Assembly (NCBI GenBank): GCA_944323705.1
Contig: CALUTM010000001.1
Span: 1-64,000 of the forward strand
Direction of reading: 5' to 3'
Source: Candidatus Gastranaerophilales bacterium
Lineage (GTDB): Bacteria > Cyanobacteriota > Vampirovibrionia > Gastranaerophilales > Gastranaerophilaceae
DNA length: 64,000 bases
In this document: piece by piece, positions 1-8,118 of the stretch
How positions within the stretch are numbered: position 1 is the stretch's first letter
Layout of the letters: every line of letters starts with the position of its first letter
Position numbers and translations under genes: made by a program
The notes under the pieces: generated by a model
The model's input: only the letters and a program-made list of their open reading frames with translations
What the model was told of the DNA's origin: nothing
The model's database searches: none

Positions 1-186
1 ATAGTTGAAGGCTTTACTCAAAAATATGGGGTTGATAAATTAGGGTATTATGAAGTTTATGCAAATATTAATTCTGCGATAGCTCGTGAGAAACAACTTA
101 AAGGTGGTAATAGAAAATCAAAACTTGAATTAATCGAATTGAATAATCCCGATTGGCAGGATTTGTATTTCTGTATTTTAAATTAA
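1..186 (+). CDS. GIY-YIG nuclease family protein, C-terminal part
   Basis: The reading frame is open from the first base and ends in TAA, giving the last 61 residues of a protein whose start lies outside the window. The segment REKQLKGGNRKSKLELI followed by NPDWQDLY is the usual C-terminal half of short GIY-YIG endonuclease-domain proteins, where the catalytic Glu helix precedes a basic stretch. The GIY...YIG strands themselves are not visible. These are small single-domain proteins with structure-selective or homing-type nuclease folds. A palindromic repeat starts about 25 bases after the stop (211-241). Such genes are often found beside repeats of this kind, so the pair may form a REP-like unit, though that is inference. 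Confidence 0.75.
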   Translation: MVEGFTQKYGVDKLGYYEVYANINSAIAREKQLKGGNRKSKLELIELNNPDWQDLYFCILN

Positions 187-210
187 AATATATTAGTTAT
201 TAATTGGCTG

Positions 211-241
211 GATTGCTTCGGACTAATCGTCCTCGCAATGA
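211..241. repeat. REP-like palindrome next to the GIY-YIG gene
   Basis: The arms ATTGC/GCAAT (212-216 and 235-239) and GGAC/GTCC (220-223 and 229-232) form a hairpin around a short loop. The sequence resembles the widespread bacterial repeat built on GGATTGCTTCG...CTCGCAATGAC. The rest of 187-488 is non-coding and holds this hairpin plus two units of the 54-bp dispersed repeat; I see no gene there. Confidence 0.6.
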
Positions 242-360
242 CATGAAATTTATTTGTTGGTTTTCACCCAACCTTGCTTAGCACATTTTTCTCATCAACG
301 AGACTTAAGCATTATAGGGTAGACTTTAGTCTGCCGCTTGCAGTCGGGCGTTAACCCCCC

Positions 361-470
361 AAACTTGATTTACCCCCTTTTTTAAACAAGCGGAGTAGTT
401 TGGCGTGGAGTCTTCGAACTTGATTTACCCCTTTTTCACCATACAGAGTAACTTGCAGGGCGGGTGGAAC
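361..470 (+). repeat. 54-bp dispersed repeat, locus A (two units)
   Basis: Two degenerate tandem units start at 361 and 416. Each begins (A)AACTTGATTTACCCC, has a T-run, then a variant of CATGCGGACTAGTTTGGCGT. The same unit occurs at 8578, 23531, 39930 (inverted) and 45027. It ends just before the stop codon of the minus-strand gene at 489-1100. Confidence 0.75.
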
Positions 471-488
471 CCAACAAAAAACTGAATT

Positions 489-1100
489 TTAAAAATTTAG
501 TTTTGGAGCAATGTTCTTAATCTCATCTAAACTGTTCAGTTGAAACCTATGTATCTCCGCATTACCAATTACTTTCTCAAAAAACTTATCTATCACATTT
601 CCTATATGTGCAGCAGCAAAGAGTTCTTGCATATCTTTACTTTTATATTTATAAAGTGCCCTCAGAGAATATTCACGTACTATTTGTATTCTGTTATCTG
701 CTTTATAAAAATCCAGCATTTTGTCTTTGTGTTCTTTGGTTAAGACAAAAAATGAATGATAATCTTTATCTATAGCATCTTTTACGGGAACATTCATATT
801 GCTTGAAAGCCATGATATCGAATAATCTCCGTTTTTTTGCAATGCCGTTTTGGAATGAAAATAAGAAGGGTATTCCATACGTAAATCAAACTTATGCAGA
901 TTTTTTTTACCAATACCGAATGCAGCAAGAATATTATTCAATTTATATCCTGTCTTTATACCGGAAGCCTTTGCCAGTTCTTTATAAACCTGAGCCGAGC
1001 ATTTTTCTAAATTATTCGGGTTGGAAAATATCTCTTTCGGAAATTGTAATAAACTCACACTTTTAAAATTAGGCTGATTGATAGAATTTGATACACGCAT
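489..1100 (-). CDS. Hypothetical protein with N-terminal NFKS motif
   Basis: This is a 203-residue protein I do not recognise. It starts at ATG 1100 and has no signal peptide or membrane segment. Residues 1-15 contain QPNFKS, a version of the short N-terminal motif seen in several other proteins of this window (see 10862, 49650, 50389, 51180). The rest is a mixed alpha-helical, lysine-rich sequence with no catalytic motif that I can identify. It is flanked on its 3' side by dispersed repeat locus A and transcribed away from the gene at 1199. The shared N-terminal tag suggests common targeting or processing, but the function is unknown. Confidence 0.6.
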   Translation of the reverse strand: MRVSNSINQPNFKSVSLLQFPKEIFSNPNNLEKCSAQVYKELAKASGIKTGYKLNNILAAFGIGKKNLHKFDLRMEYPSYFHSKTALQKNGDYSISWLSSNMNVPVKDAIDKDYHSFFVLTKEHKDKMLDFYKADNRIQIVREYSLRALYKYKSKDMQELFAAAHIGNVIDKFFEKVIGNAEIHRFQLNSLDEIKNIAPKLNF

Positions 1101-1198
1101 ATATTTACCTTTTATTCTTTTATAATATATCCTTATTAAAACTCCTAAATATAAATTTTGCGTTTTGAATAAAATTTTTTTTTACATAGAATATAAAT

Positions 1199-1540
1199 AT
1201 GCTGAGACACATTGCACCAATAATATTATTGCTTATTTCAAATATTTTTATGACATTTGCCTGGTACGGACATCTCAGGTTCAGAAGCCTGCCGCTTGTC
1301 ATTGTTATTCTTGCAAGTTGGGGTATCGCATTTTTTGAATATTGTTTTCAGGTTCCTGCCAATAGAATCGGTTACAATTGCTATAATGCCGTGCAGTTAA
1401 AAACTATACAGGAAGTTATTACTCTTACTGTATTTACATTCTTTTCCGTTTGGTACTTAAAAGAAGAATTCAAATGGAACTATTTGGTAGGATTTGTATT
1501 TATCATATTAGCAGTGTTTTTTATATTTAAGAAAGGATAA
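1199..1540 (+). CDS. DMT-family small membrane protein (DUF486)
   Basis: The 113-residue product has four predicted membrane helices (about 5-22, 30-47, 65-83 and 92-110). It matches the DUF486 family, with characteristic stretches such as MTFAWYGHLRF near residue 20, SWGIAFFEYCFQVPANRIG near 40-58 and AVQLKTIQE near 65. Length is normal for the family. These proteins are related in fold to small drug/metabolite transporters, but no substrate is established. The gene is monocistronic between two minus-strand hypothetical genes. Confidence 0.85.
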   Translation: MLRHIAPIILLLISNIFMTFAWYGHLRFRSLPLVIVILASWGIAFFEYCFQVPANRIGYNCYNAVQLKTIQEVITLTVFTFFSVWYLKEEFKWNYLVGFVFIILAVFFIFKKG

Positions 1541-1593
1541 TGAGATAAACCACATTATATAAATTTTTGCTGAGCAAAGCTCACCCGCAACTT

Positions 1594-1902
1594 TTATTTC
1601 TTAAAGCCGAATTTTAAGCCTAAAAAATTTATTTTCTTATGTTTAACCCCGTTTGAGTATACATCTTTAACGGAAAATACTTTATTCGCGAAGTTTTCCG
1701 CCCAAAGTCCGGCTTTTTTGAATCTGCTGTATTCCTCGTTTGTTTCGCTAAGTTTGGAACTCAAAAATTCTTTAACCTTAGGTTTCAGCCATTCACTGCC
1801 ATCAGTACAAACACGATTTCTAATATCAGCATAAGTTAAATCAGAAAAACCGGGAGTGAGGCAGAGAATTCTCTGCGTTGTGTTATATAACAGTAATGAC
1901 AT
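1594..1902 (-). CDS. Hypothetical 102-residue protein
   Basis: This small soluble protein begins at ATG 1902. No known domain is visible. It has a basic C-terminus (KHKKINFLGLKFGFKK) and no signal peptide. The C-terminal INFLGLKFG recalls the NFxG-type tag seen at the N-terminus of other proteins in the window, but here it is at the wrong end. The codon pattern is consistent with coding, though support is mainly the intact ORF. Confidence 0.45.
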   Translation of the reverse strand: MSLLLYNTTQRILCLTPGFSDLTYADIRNRVCTDGSEWLKPKVKEFLSSKLSETNEEYSRFKKAGLWAENFANKVFSVKDVYSNGVKHKKINFLGLKFGFKK

Positions 1903-2047
1903 CTTAAATTACAAGTTGTAACAGGTAAATAACAATCAATAAAACGCTTTATTTTATCTCCCATTATATATATAATAAATTACAAAATTTTGATTTGGAA
2001 AAAATAAAATTAATCGCCAGAATTATTGATGATATAATTATATAGTT

Positions 2048-2257
2048 ATGCGGGAAATAGAGGTCAATAAAACATACAGACATTATAAAGGAAATATATA
2101 TAAAGTCCTTGCCCTTGCCAAACACTCCGAGACGGGTGAAGATATGGTTGTTTACCAAAATACGGAAAAAGGCGATATATGGACACGCCCCGCTAATATG
2201 TGGAATGATATAATAAAACTGAACGGAAAAGAGGTTTTGAGGTTTACACCGATATGA
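2048..2257 (+). CDS. DUF1653 domain protein
   Basis: This 69-residue protein matches the DUF1653 family: HYKGNIYKVLALAKHSETGE at residues 13-32, then MVVYQN and a WTRP motif near 46-49. It is a compact beta-rich domain of unknown function, often found alone or fused to nudix-like domains. No clear ribosome-binding site precedes ATG 2048. The stop codon overlaps the start of a 48-codon gene (ATGA at 2254-2257), which implies translational coupling. Confidence 0.85.
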   Translation: MREIEVNKTYRHYKGNIYKVLALAKHSETGEDMVVYQNTEKGDIWTRPANMWNDIIKLNGKEVLRFTPI

Positions 2258-2400
2258 TAACAAGAGAAGTAAGAGAATGGCTGCAAAAAGTAGAGCGTAA
2301 GCAATATTCTCATGAAGACGCAATGCGGGAATTTATAAAATTTTCATCCTATCTGACAAGAGAAGAGATGAAGATGATTAAAGAGAAGCTCTCACGCTAG
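2254..2400 (+). CDS. Small 48-residue helical protein coupled to the DUF1653 gene
   Basis: This short gene starts at the ATG overlapping the DUF1653 stop (ATGA) and ends with TAG at 2400. The product begins MITREVREWLQKVE and ends REEMKMIKEKLSR. It is charged, helical and soluble, with no recognised domain. The 4-base overlap is the main evidence for translation. Its last four bases overlap the convergent ClC gene. Confidence 0.55.
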   Translation: MITREVREWLQKVERKQYSHEDAMREFIKFSSYLTREEMKMIKEKLSR

Positions 2401-4022
2401 CAACCGAGAATATCCCTTCTGGTTACAATACCCAGAACCCTGCGTTTTTTATCCGTAACAACAGCCCACTCGGTCGAGTTTTCATGAAGCCGATAGTATG
2501 CGACAAAAATACTTTCATCAGGATAAACAACTACAGGTGATGTATCCAAAATTCTGTTGACCTTTGCATTTTTCATATCGGAATCAATAAGAGCATCTTC
2601 TATATCGGAGCCCGTAATAATTCCCGCAAGTCTGTTTTTATCATCTACGACGGGATAAGCACGATGTCCCTCTTCACGCATCGTAGCCAAAATTTCTGCA
2701 ATATCCGCATCATTTTTGAAAACCCTTACCCTCTCAGACATAACATCCTTAACCAGAGCTTCCTTAGACACAGTAGAATTGAGCTTCTTATACTGGTTAA
2801 CCGCCAATATGGAATAAATCGGTTTATGGTTAAACCTCTCGGCAGTCAAGTCCGCTACTGCTGCAGTCAGCATAAGCGGCAAAATACAACCGTATCCGCC
2901 CGTCATTTCAAAAACCATAACAACTGCGGTAATCGGAGTTCGAGCAACAGAAGCCAGAAAACCCGCCATTCCGAAGGACGCTATTGATGCAAGATTCAGG
3001 TCAAAGCCAAAATTATTGAATGTAAAGCCCGTAATATATCCGAGAAACGAACCCAACATTAACATAGGAAGAAAAATTCCGCCTGCCGCCCCGGATGAAA
3101 AACATATCGGAGTTACAAAAAATTTAAGAATAAAAATAATACAAACAGCCTTTATCGGAAACCCGTTATCCGTTAATATACTGATACAGTTATTGCCTGA
3201 TGAAAGGACAAAAGGAACGGCAAGACCAATCAGCCCCGTAATTAATCCCGCAATGGCAGGTTTAAAATAATTGGGAATTTTAATTTTGGAATACACACCG
3301 TCCAAAAAGAATATTGTCTTTGAAAATAACACTCCTATCGCTCCTGCGGCAATACCGAGAACTATACACACAATTACAATATTTAAATCAATCTTTATCG
3401 GTGCAAGCGAAATCCCAAAAGCGGGATTATTGCCGAAAAAGTACTCTGCGACTGTTGCAGCGGTTACTGTTGCTACAAGCACCGGGAAGAGCAGTGTCGG
3501 GGTAAATTTGTGAACCAATTCTTCCAACACGAAAAGTGCCCCCGCAATCGGAGCATTAAACGTAGCACCGATGGCAGCACCCGCCCCGGAGGCTATAAGT
3601 TTATTCTTATTATTGCCGTTTAAGTGAAAAATCTTTCCTACAAAAGAACCTACACCGGCACCTAACTGTACACTCGGACCCTCTCTGCCCAAAGAAAGTC
3701 CGGTACCTATTCCAATAATCCCCGCAAAAAACTTAATAAAAATTGTCCTTACCCTGATAAGTTTTCCGCTTCGCAGTAATACCGTTTTAACATACGGAAT
3801 CCCGCTTCCCGAAGTCTCAGGGGCAAATTTGTACACCAAAATTCCCGATAACAATCCGCCCAAAGTGGTTGTCAGTATAAATAACAAAGTGTGAGAATAT
3901 ATGCTGCTCATCACAAAATCAAAAATATTCTCAATTCCAAGCCGAAACAAAACAACGGATAAACCCGTCAAAATCCCGACAAGAACAGCCTGCCAAAATA
4001 TTTTTGTAAATTCCTTTGTCAT
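2397..4022 (-). CDS. ClC-type chloride/proton exchanger with C-terminal CBS pair
   Basis: This is a voltage-gated chloride channel family protein. Signature segments appear in order: GSGIPYV, GREGPSVQ with the external gating glutamate, LFVLEELVHKF, and GGIFLPMLMLG. About ten membrane helices precede two CBS domains in the last ~120 residues (for example VKDVMSERV and EEGHRAYPVVDDKNRLAGIITGSD). The EE pair in VLEELVHKF matches the internal proton glutamate of ClC-ec1, so an exchanger is likelier than a channel. The ORF is open to 4106. I prefer the internal ATG at 4022 (MTKEFTKIFW), because the extra 28 residues are poorly conserved in type and the upstream ATG has no ribosome-binding site. 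Confidence 0.9.
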   Translation of the reverse strand: MTKEFTKIFWQAVLVGILTGLSVVLFRLGIENIFDFVMSSIYSHTLLFILTTTLGGLLSGILVYKFAPETSGSGIPYVKTVLLRSGKLIRVRTIFIKFFAGIIGIGTGLSLGREGPSVQLGAGVGSFVGKIFHLNGNNKNKLIASGAGAAIGATFNAPIAGALFVLEELVHKFTPTLLFPVLVATVTAATVAEYFFGNNPAFGISLAPIKIDLNIVIVCIVLGIAAGAIGVLFSKTIFFLDGVYSKIKIPNYFKPAIAGLITGLIGLAVPFVLSSGNNCISILTDNGFPIKAVCIIFILKFFVTPICFSSGAAGGIFLPMLMLGSFLGYITGFTFNNFGFDLNLASIASFGMAGFLASVARTPITAVVMVFEMTGGYGCILPLMLTAAVADLTAERFNHKPIYSILAVNQYKKLNSTVSKEALVKDVMSERVRVFKNDADIAEILATMREEGHRAYPVVDDKNRLAGIITGSDIEDALIDSDMKNAKVNRILDTSPVVVYPDESIFVAYYRLHENSTEWAVVTDKKRRVLGIVTRRDILGC

Positions 4023-4134
4023 ATCTTTTATAATTATAACCTTAACATAGCTTAATAAAATCTGAAATTTTAGCAATTTTTTCCGTAAAATATACTTTAT
4101 ATTCATGTAGCAGGTTTAGGAAGGTAATATTTTC

Positions 4135-5583
4135 ATGTCTTTTGAAAACTATAACAACATGAATTATAAACATTATTCCAATATAAATTTTAGGAATAAC
4201 TCTTCTGACACGCCTATACTTGCCAAACCGATAGAAAAAGTTGAAGGTGTTATTAACAACACCGTAGACACATTTATTAAAACAGAAGAAAAAAACGAGA
4301 AGAAAACATCGCATAAAACTGCAATAGCAGTAGGAAGTTCCGTACTTGTCCTGTCAGGGTTGGTTGCCCTTCTTAACCCGAAATTTTCAGGAAAGTTGAT
4401 AAATAAATTAAAGATGATGTCACATAAAGCCGGAACCGAAGCCAGAAAAAACGAAAACAGCACGGTTAAAAGCAAATTCTTTAATGCAATGTCCAAATTT
4501 TGGAAAGGTGTTGGTGATACCTTCCAGTTTACCAATACTCTGAATGCCGGAAAAGATATCGGCTTTAAGTGGCTTTGTACAGAAAAGAAAACATTCGGCA
4601 AGGTTAAAAATAACACTCTGAGAAATATATTGCAAAAATGTGATGCTGGTTTCAGATACCCGATGTCACGCATACATAAATCACTTACAAACTGGTTTGA
4701 CAGCATAAGTAAAAAAACCGTTATTAATAACTACAGACAAGCCTCACATAAACTTGATGCGTTTGAAGATTTGGCAGTATATTATAAGAACAAACTGCCC
4801 GCAGACAAACAAAGACTGCTTGAACAAAAATTACAGGAAATAAAAACTGCAAGAGAATATTTTTCCGCACCCAAAACGATGGAACGCTTGAAAGCTCAGG
4901 AAAAACTCATGGGAAATCTTGAATCCGACCTGAAACCACGCTACAAAAAATATGCCCAAGACCTCTGGAAAGGCAACGGAAGCCGTAAGAAAACCATTAA
5001 GGAAAACCTATCCTTTTGGGCAGAAGATATATTGATGCCGCAGCGTAACAAACTGGAAAAAGAAGGGCAAGAAACCGTAAGCTCTCTGGTTGGAAATATA
5101 CAGGGCACTAAGGGAAAATTCAATGAAGTATATGACATACTTACCCCATATCTGAGTAAAGACGAAGCAATATTGCTGGGTAAAAGGCTTAAAAAAGCCG
5201 ATAAGTCTTTGCACAAAGCCAATTACAGCGAAACAGTCGGATATTTTGACAAAAAACGTGATTTGATGATTGGCGGAGCCCCGACAGATATATTATCAGG
5301 ACTTGCAATGGTAGGACTGAGCGGTATTGCCGTAAGTACCGCAAATACAAAAGAAGAACGGATTTCAAACGCTATTACCGCAGGTTTCCCCGCAATAGCA
5401 GGTATCGGGACTTCCATGGCTCTCACTGCAATGTTATTCTCAGGCGTAAAAAGCTTAATATACGGTGCCGTCGCAGGCGGCGTATTCAGCTTGATGGGAA
5501 GCGGTGTTAACAGAATCATTTACCCCAAAAACTCCGAATTAATCGCACAAAATATACAACAAAAGGAGGTTATAAATGCTTAA
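4135..5583 (+). CDS. Lineage-specific membrane-associated protein with NFRN motif
   Basis: This 482-residue protein is of unknown function. The N-terminus is Asn/Tyr-rich and contains NINFRNNSS (residues 17-25), a member of the NFxG-type motif set. A hydrophobic helix lies near residues 63-81 (AIAVGSSVLVLSGLVALL). A long basic helical region follows, and a Gly/Ala-rich hydrophobic C-terminal region at about 382-465 could form three or four membrane helices. The start is supported by AGGAAGG 13 bases upstream of the ATG. The overall plan resembles the 506-residue protein at 10862: tag, helical middle, hydrophobic segments. The 3' end overlaps the convergent kinase gene by four bases. Confidence 0.65.
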   Translation: MSFENYNNMNYKHYSNINFRNNSSDTPILAKPIEKVEGVINNTVDTFIKTEEKNEKKTSHKTAIAVGSSVLVLSGLVALLNPKFSGKLINKLKMMSHKAGTEARKNENSTVKSKFFNAMSKFWKGVGDTFQFTNTLNAGKDIGFKWLCTEKKTFGKVKNNTLRNILQKCDAGFRYPMSRIHKSLTNWFDSISKKTVINNYRQASHKLDAFEDLAVYYKNKLPADKQRLLEQKLQEIKTAREYFSAPKTMERLKAQEKLMGNLESDLKPRYKKYAQDLWKGNGSRKKTIKENLSFWAEDILMPQRNKLEKEGQETVSSLVGNIQGTKGKFNEVYDILTPYLSKDEAILLGKRLKKADKSLHKANYSETVGYFDKKRDLMIGGAPTDILSGLAMVGLSGIAVSTANTKEERISNAITAGFPAIAGIGTSMALTAMLFSGVKSLIYGAVAGGVFSLMGSGVNRIIYPKNSELIAQNIQQKEVINA

Positions 5584-6086
5584 CGTATTTGTTCAACAAT
5601 TTTTAAAACATTTTTTCTCAATGTTTCGTAATCCTTGTTATTGTCGAGTAGAAAGTTCCAGTCCCGAACATCGTCTAAATCGACTTCTGTAACATCATTT
5701 TCACCAATAAGCTTTCCGCCTCTTGCTTCTCTGATTTCACGAGAAGCCTCAACCCTTATTGATATGGCACCTGCGGCTTTAAAAATCTCATATTCATGTT
5801 TAATCCGCACATCAGTGACTACAATATTACCTTCCTGTGCAATAATTTTTTCAAGCCAATAATTCGGACTCTGCTCTCTGCCCCAATTGCCTAAATCAAT
5901 AAGCCCCTGCCTGTATTTGACTTTGTCAGCCTCAATCTCTTCATAAGTCAAATTATGCCTCTTGGCATATTCTATTTTTATTATGTCGCCCATCGCACAA
6001 CGCCTGAAATCAGGCATAGCTTCCATTAATATTTTTGCCGCAGTATCTTTGCCGGAATACTGCTTTCCCGAAAATATAATAATCAT
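5580..6086 (-). CDS. P-loop nucleoside/phosphomevalonate-type kinase
   Basis: The 168-residue protein begins with a Walker A loop, [11 protein letters not shown], at residues 5-15. The acidic [12 protein letters not shown] near 93-104 and an Arg-rich segment at [14 protein letters not shown] (about 115-128) follow. This layout fits deoxynucleoside monophosphate kinase-like or animal-type phosphomevalonate kinase-like proteins; the substrate cannot be settled from sequence alone. It overlaps yidD by four bases, with yidD upstream on the same strand, so the two are probably co-transcribed and translationally coupled. Confidence 0.75.
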   Translation of the reverse strand: MIIIFSGKQYSGKDTAAKILMEAMPDFRRCAMGDIIKIEYAKRHNLTYEEIEADKVKYRQGLIDLGNWGREQSPNYWLEKIIAQEGNIVVTDVRIKHEYEIFKAAGAISIRVEASREIREARGGKLIGENDVTEVDLDDVRDWNFLLDNNKDYETLRKNVLKIVEQIR

Positions 6087-6301
6087 ACTTCCTCCGGTAC
6101 AGGATCATACCCGCCCTCATTTAAAGGATGACACCTGCATATCCTCTTAACCCCCAACCAAGAGCCGCGAATAACTCCGTATCTCTCTATCGCCTGTTTC
6201 GTATACTCGGAACAGGTAGGATAAAATCTGCACCTCGGAGGAGTCAGAGAAGAAATTTTTTGATATAAAAATATCAACCCGAGCACTGTTTTCTTTAACA
6301 T
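6083..6301 (-). CDS. yidD: Membrane protein insertion efficiency factor YidD
   Basis: The 72-residue protein carries the full YidD signature: [24 protein letters not shown], then [20 protein letters not shown] and GGYDPVP at the C-terminus. YidD assists YidC-dependent membrane insertion. It normally lies between rnpA and yidC; here it stands apart from both and precedes a P-loop kinase gene with a 4-base overlap. The three conserved cysteines of the central motifs are present. Length is typical. Confidence 0.95.
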   Translation of the reverse strand: MLKKTVLGLIFLYQKISSLTPPRCRFYPTCSEYTKQAIERYGVIRGSWLGVKRICRCHPLNEGGYDPVPEEV

Positions 6302-6380
6302 ACAAACATATTATCACGATATATGAATTAACTCAAAATTAAAAGTCACACTCTTTTTGCAATATTGTTTGTAAACTTTT

Positions 6381-6403
6381 GTAAAGAAAAGGCAATTTTT
6401 TAC
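6381..6403 (+). promoter_or_regulatory. Upstream element shared with the gene at 8119
   Basis: GTAAAGAAAAGGCAATTTTTTAC lies 68 bases upstream of the ATG at 6449 (element start to ATG). A near-identical sequence occurs at 8048-8070, 71 bases upstream of the ATG at 8119. Conserved sequence and spacing before two small-protein genes suggest a shared promoter or regulator site. The -10 part seen at 8068-8075 is not obvious here. Confidence 0.35.
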
Positions 6404-6448
6404 TCTTTATTTCTTTTATATATATAAGGGATAGAACGAGGATTAAAA

Positions 6449-6697
6449 ATGACTATTATTAATTTCCACAGCAATAATAAAGTTATATTTCGACCCGGTT
6501 GCGGACCGTTTGGATACAATATGTTTGGATGCGGACCTCTCGGTTTCAATCCGTTCGGCTTTGGATTTTATCCGCATTGTCATTTTAACAGCTGCTTTAC
6601 AAATCCGGGGAAAGCATTTGCAGCAGGTGCCGGAATAGGATTAGGTTTCGCAGCAGGTGCTGCACTAATTAACGGCATTGCAAGATGGTGTGCGTAA
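6449..6697 (+). CDS. Gly/Phe/Cys-rich small protein with hydrophobic C-terminal helix
   Basis: This 82-residue protein has unusual composition. Residues 17-45 are a degenerate repeat of GCGPFGYNMFGCGPLGFNPFG type. A His/Cys-containing stretch (PHCHFNSC) follows. The C-terminal 28 residues are Gly/Ala-rich and hydrophobic, with GAGIGLGFAAGAALINGIA, the GxxxG-rich pattern seen in pore-forming bacteriocins and small membrane proteins. GAACGAGG about 10 bases upstream of the ATG serves as ribosome-binding site. No processing or immunity gene is adjacent, so a bacteriocin role is unproven. The 3' end overlaps the convergent HAD gene by 33 bases. Confidence 0.6.
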   Translation: MTIINFHSNNKVIFRPGCGPFGYNMFGCGPLGFNPFGFGFYPHCHFNSCFTNPGKAFAAGAGIGLGFAAGAALINGIARWCA

Positions 6698-7363
6698 ATT
6701 AAATATACATTTGTCAATTTCATCAAAGTTTTTGATAATCTGGCTGACTCCGTCAATTTGTTGATAAAATTCGACAGGTTCCAGTGAAGCTATTGCAATG
6801 ATTTTTCCAATCCCCGCGGATTTTGCTGCCTTAATCCCCGCAAGAGCGTCTTCTATAACAACGCAATCGGAAGGCGGTAAACCAATTCTTTCGGCAGCTA
6901 TGAGAAAAATATCAGGGGCAGGTTTACCGGGAATTTTACCGTCAGAATAAACTATTTTATCCAAATCAAACCATTTTTTCAGGTGAAACTCTTTAATGTA
7001 AAATTCAACATTATCCCATTCGGACATTGTAGCAATTGTTCTCGGAATATCATTTTCTTTTAAAAAATTTAAAAATTCGACAGCTCCCGGAGCAAGTTTG
7101 AAATTTTCCCTGTCAAGCAGGCAGCGTTTTCTATACAAAGCTTCTTTTTCTTTTGCATACTTCTCAACCAATTCGTCTGAAGGTTTTTTGCCGATTGCGT
7201 ATTCTATAATGTCAAAATTGGTATGCCCGAACATTTTTTCACGCATTTCGGAATCGGTAAACTCAAATCCTCTTAATTCCTTTGAAAATTCCCTCCAAGC
7301 ATCATAGTGAAGCTTAGAGTCCCAAAACAATGTTCCGTTAAAATCGAAAATGATACCCTTCAT
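6665..7363 (-). CDS. HAD-family phosphatase, beta-phosphoglucomutase-like
   Basis: The 232-residue protein has HAD motif I DFNGTLFWDS (residues 7-16). This is a variant of DxDGT in which Asn replaces the second Asp that acts as general acid in phosphatases. Motif II-type TIATMSEW lies near 111-118, motif III Lys near KIPGKPAPD (about 143-151), and motif IV VVIEDALAGIKAAKSAG near 168-184. A helical cap lies between motifs I and II, as in subfamily I enzymes acting on sugar phosphates. The DxN change suggests altered or weaker catalysis. ATG 7363 is the natural start. Confidence 0.8.
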   Translation of the reverse strand: MKGIIFDFNGTLFWDSKLHYDAWREFSKELRGFEFTDSEMREKMFGHTNFDIIEYAIGKKPSDELVEKYAKEKEALYRKRCLLDRENFKLAPGAVEFLNFLKENDIPRTIATMSEWDNVEFYIKEFHLKKWFDLDKIVYSDGKIPGKPAPDIFLIAAERIGLPPSDCVVIEDALAGIKAAKSAGIGKIIAIASLEPVEFYQQIDGVSQIIKNFDEIDKCIFNLRTPSCNAVN

Positions 7364-7389
7364 AAATATTATTTTGGCTCAAAATCTGT

Positions 7390-7395
7390 TATAAT
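7390..7395 (+). promoter_or_regulatory. -10 TATAAT immediately upstream of the PilZ gene
   Basis: A perfect TATAAT ends nine bases before ATG 7405, and no Shine-Dalgarno sequence is present. Transcription would start at or beside the start codon, so the mRNA may be leaderless or nearly so. The -35 region is weak. Confidence 0.4.
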
Positions 7396-7404
7396 ACAAG
7401 TACG

Positions 7405-8040
7405 ATGAAATTCAATCTGAGTCTTAACGGCATAAATTACATAAAAATTGTTTACAAGGATAATAATGACGTTACTCACTGTAAAAAAGCGGCAATTAAG
7501 CAAATGGGAGAACGCGAAATTTTTGCCTGTGCAAAATTTGAAGAAGAGTGCTCAATAAAAACTCCTCAAGAGGTTATGCTCAGTTTTATTTGTGATAACG
7601 GGCTCTATCGCACGACAACAACGCTTAAATTTATAGAAATTAACGAGCCGTATGTATTTTTTGCACTAAAAACCCCTCAAGGACTTGAATACCAACAAAA
7701 TCGGGAATATTTTAGGGTAAGATTAAGAGAGGACGCTATTTTATCGTTTAAAGAAAACGGAAAAAATATAATTCTGCCTTGTAAAACTCACGATATTTCC
7801 GCAAACGGAGTAAGATTGGAGCTGGAAAGAAAGATTGATACCATAGAGCCTGTCATTATTGATTTACTTTTTAGCCCCAAAAGTGTTAAAGCAAAAGCGG
7901 AGTTGGTAAGAACCGACAACGATGACGGAATTTATAAAGCTTCGTTTCATTTTCTCAATTTACCTGAAGCCGATGTTGATATAATTTCACAAATATGTAT
8001 TCAAAAACAGTTGGAATATAAACGAAATTCCTTAATGTAA
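7405..8040 (+). CDS. PilZ domain protein (YcgR-like, c-di-GMP effector)
   Basis: The 211-residue protein has an N-terminal YcgR-type beta domain (about 1-95) and a C-terminal PilZ domain. The c-di-GMP binding motifs are visible: RxxxR as REYFR near residue 101, and DISANGVRL (D/NxSxxG) near 132. YcgR-like proteins bind c-di-GMP and slow flagellar rotation, which fits the flagellar genes at 17.6-21.4 kb and the HD-GYP genes at 50.4 and 59.1 kb. Whether this protein acts on flagella or pili cannot be told from the sequence. Confidence 0.85.
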   Translation: MKFNLSLNGINYIKIVYKDNNDVTHCKKAAIKQMGEREIFACAKFEEECSIKTPQEVMLSFICDNGLYRTTTTLKFIEINEPYVFFALKTPQGLEYQQNREYFRVRLREDAILSFKENGKNIILPCKTHDISANGVRLELERKIDTIEPVIIDLLFSPKSVKAKAELVRTDNDDGIYKASFHFLNLPEADVDIISQICIQKQLEYKRNSLM

Positions 8041-8048
8041 CATTTTTG

Positions 8049-8075
8049 TAACAAAAAGGCAATTTTTACCGATAA
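8049..8075 (+). promoter_or_regulatory. Sigma-28-like promoter upstream of the gene at 8119
   Basis: TAAC (8049-8052), a 15-base spacer, and ACCGATAA (8068-8075) closely match the flagellar sigma-28 consensus TAAA-N15-GCCGATAA. The ATG at 8119 lies 43 bases downstream. The -35 and spacer part is shared with 6381-6403. This is a sequence match only; no sigma-28 gene is in the window. Confidence 0.4.
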
Positions 8076-8118
8076 TTTGTTTTTCATGTAATAGAAGGTA
8101 AAAACCGGGAGGTTCGTT

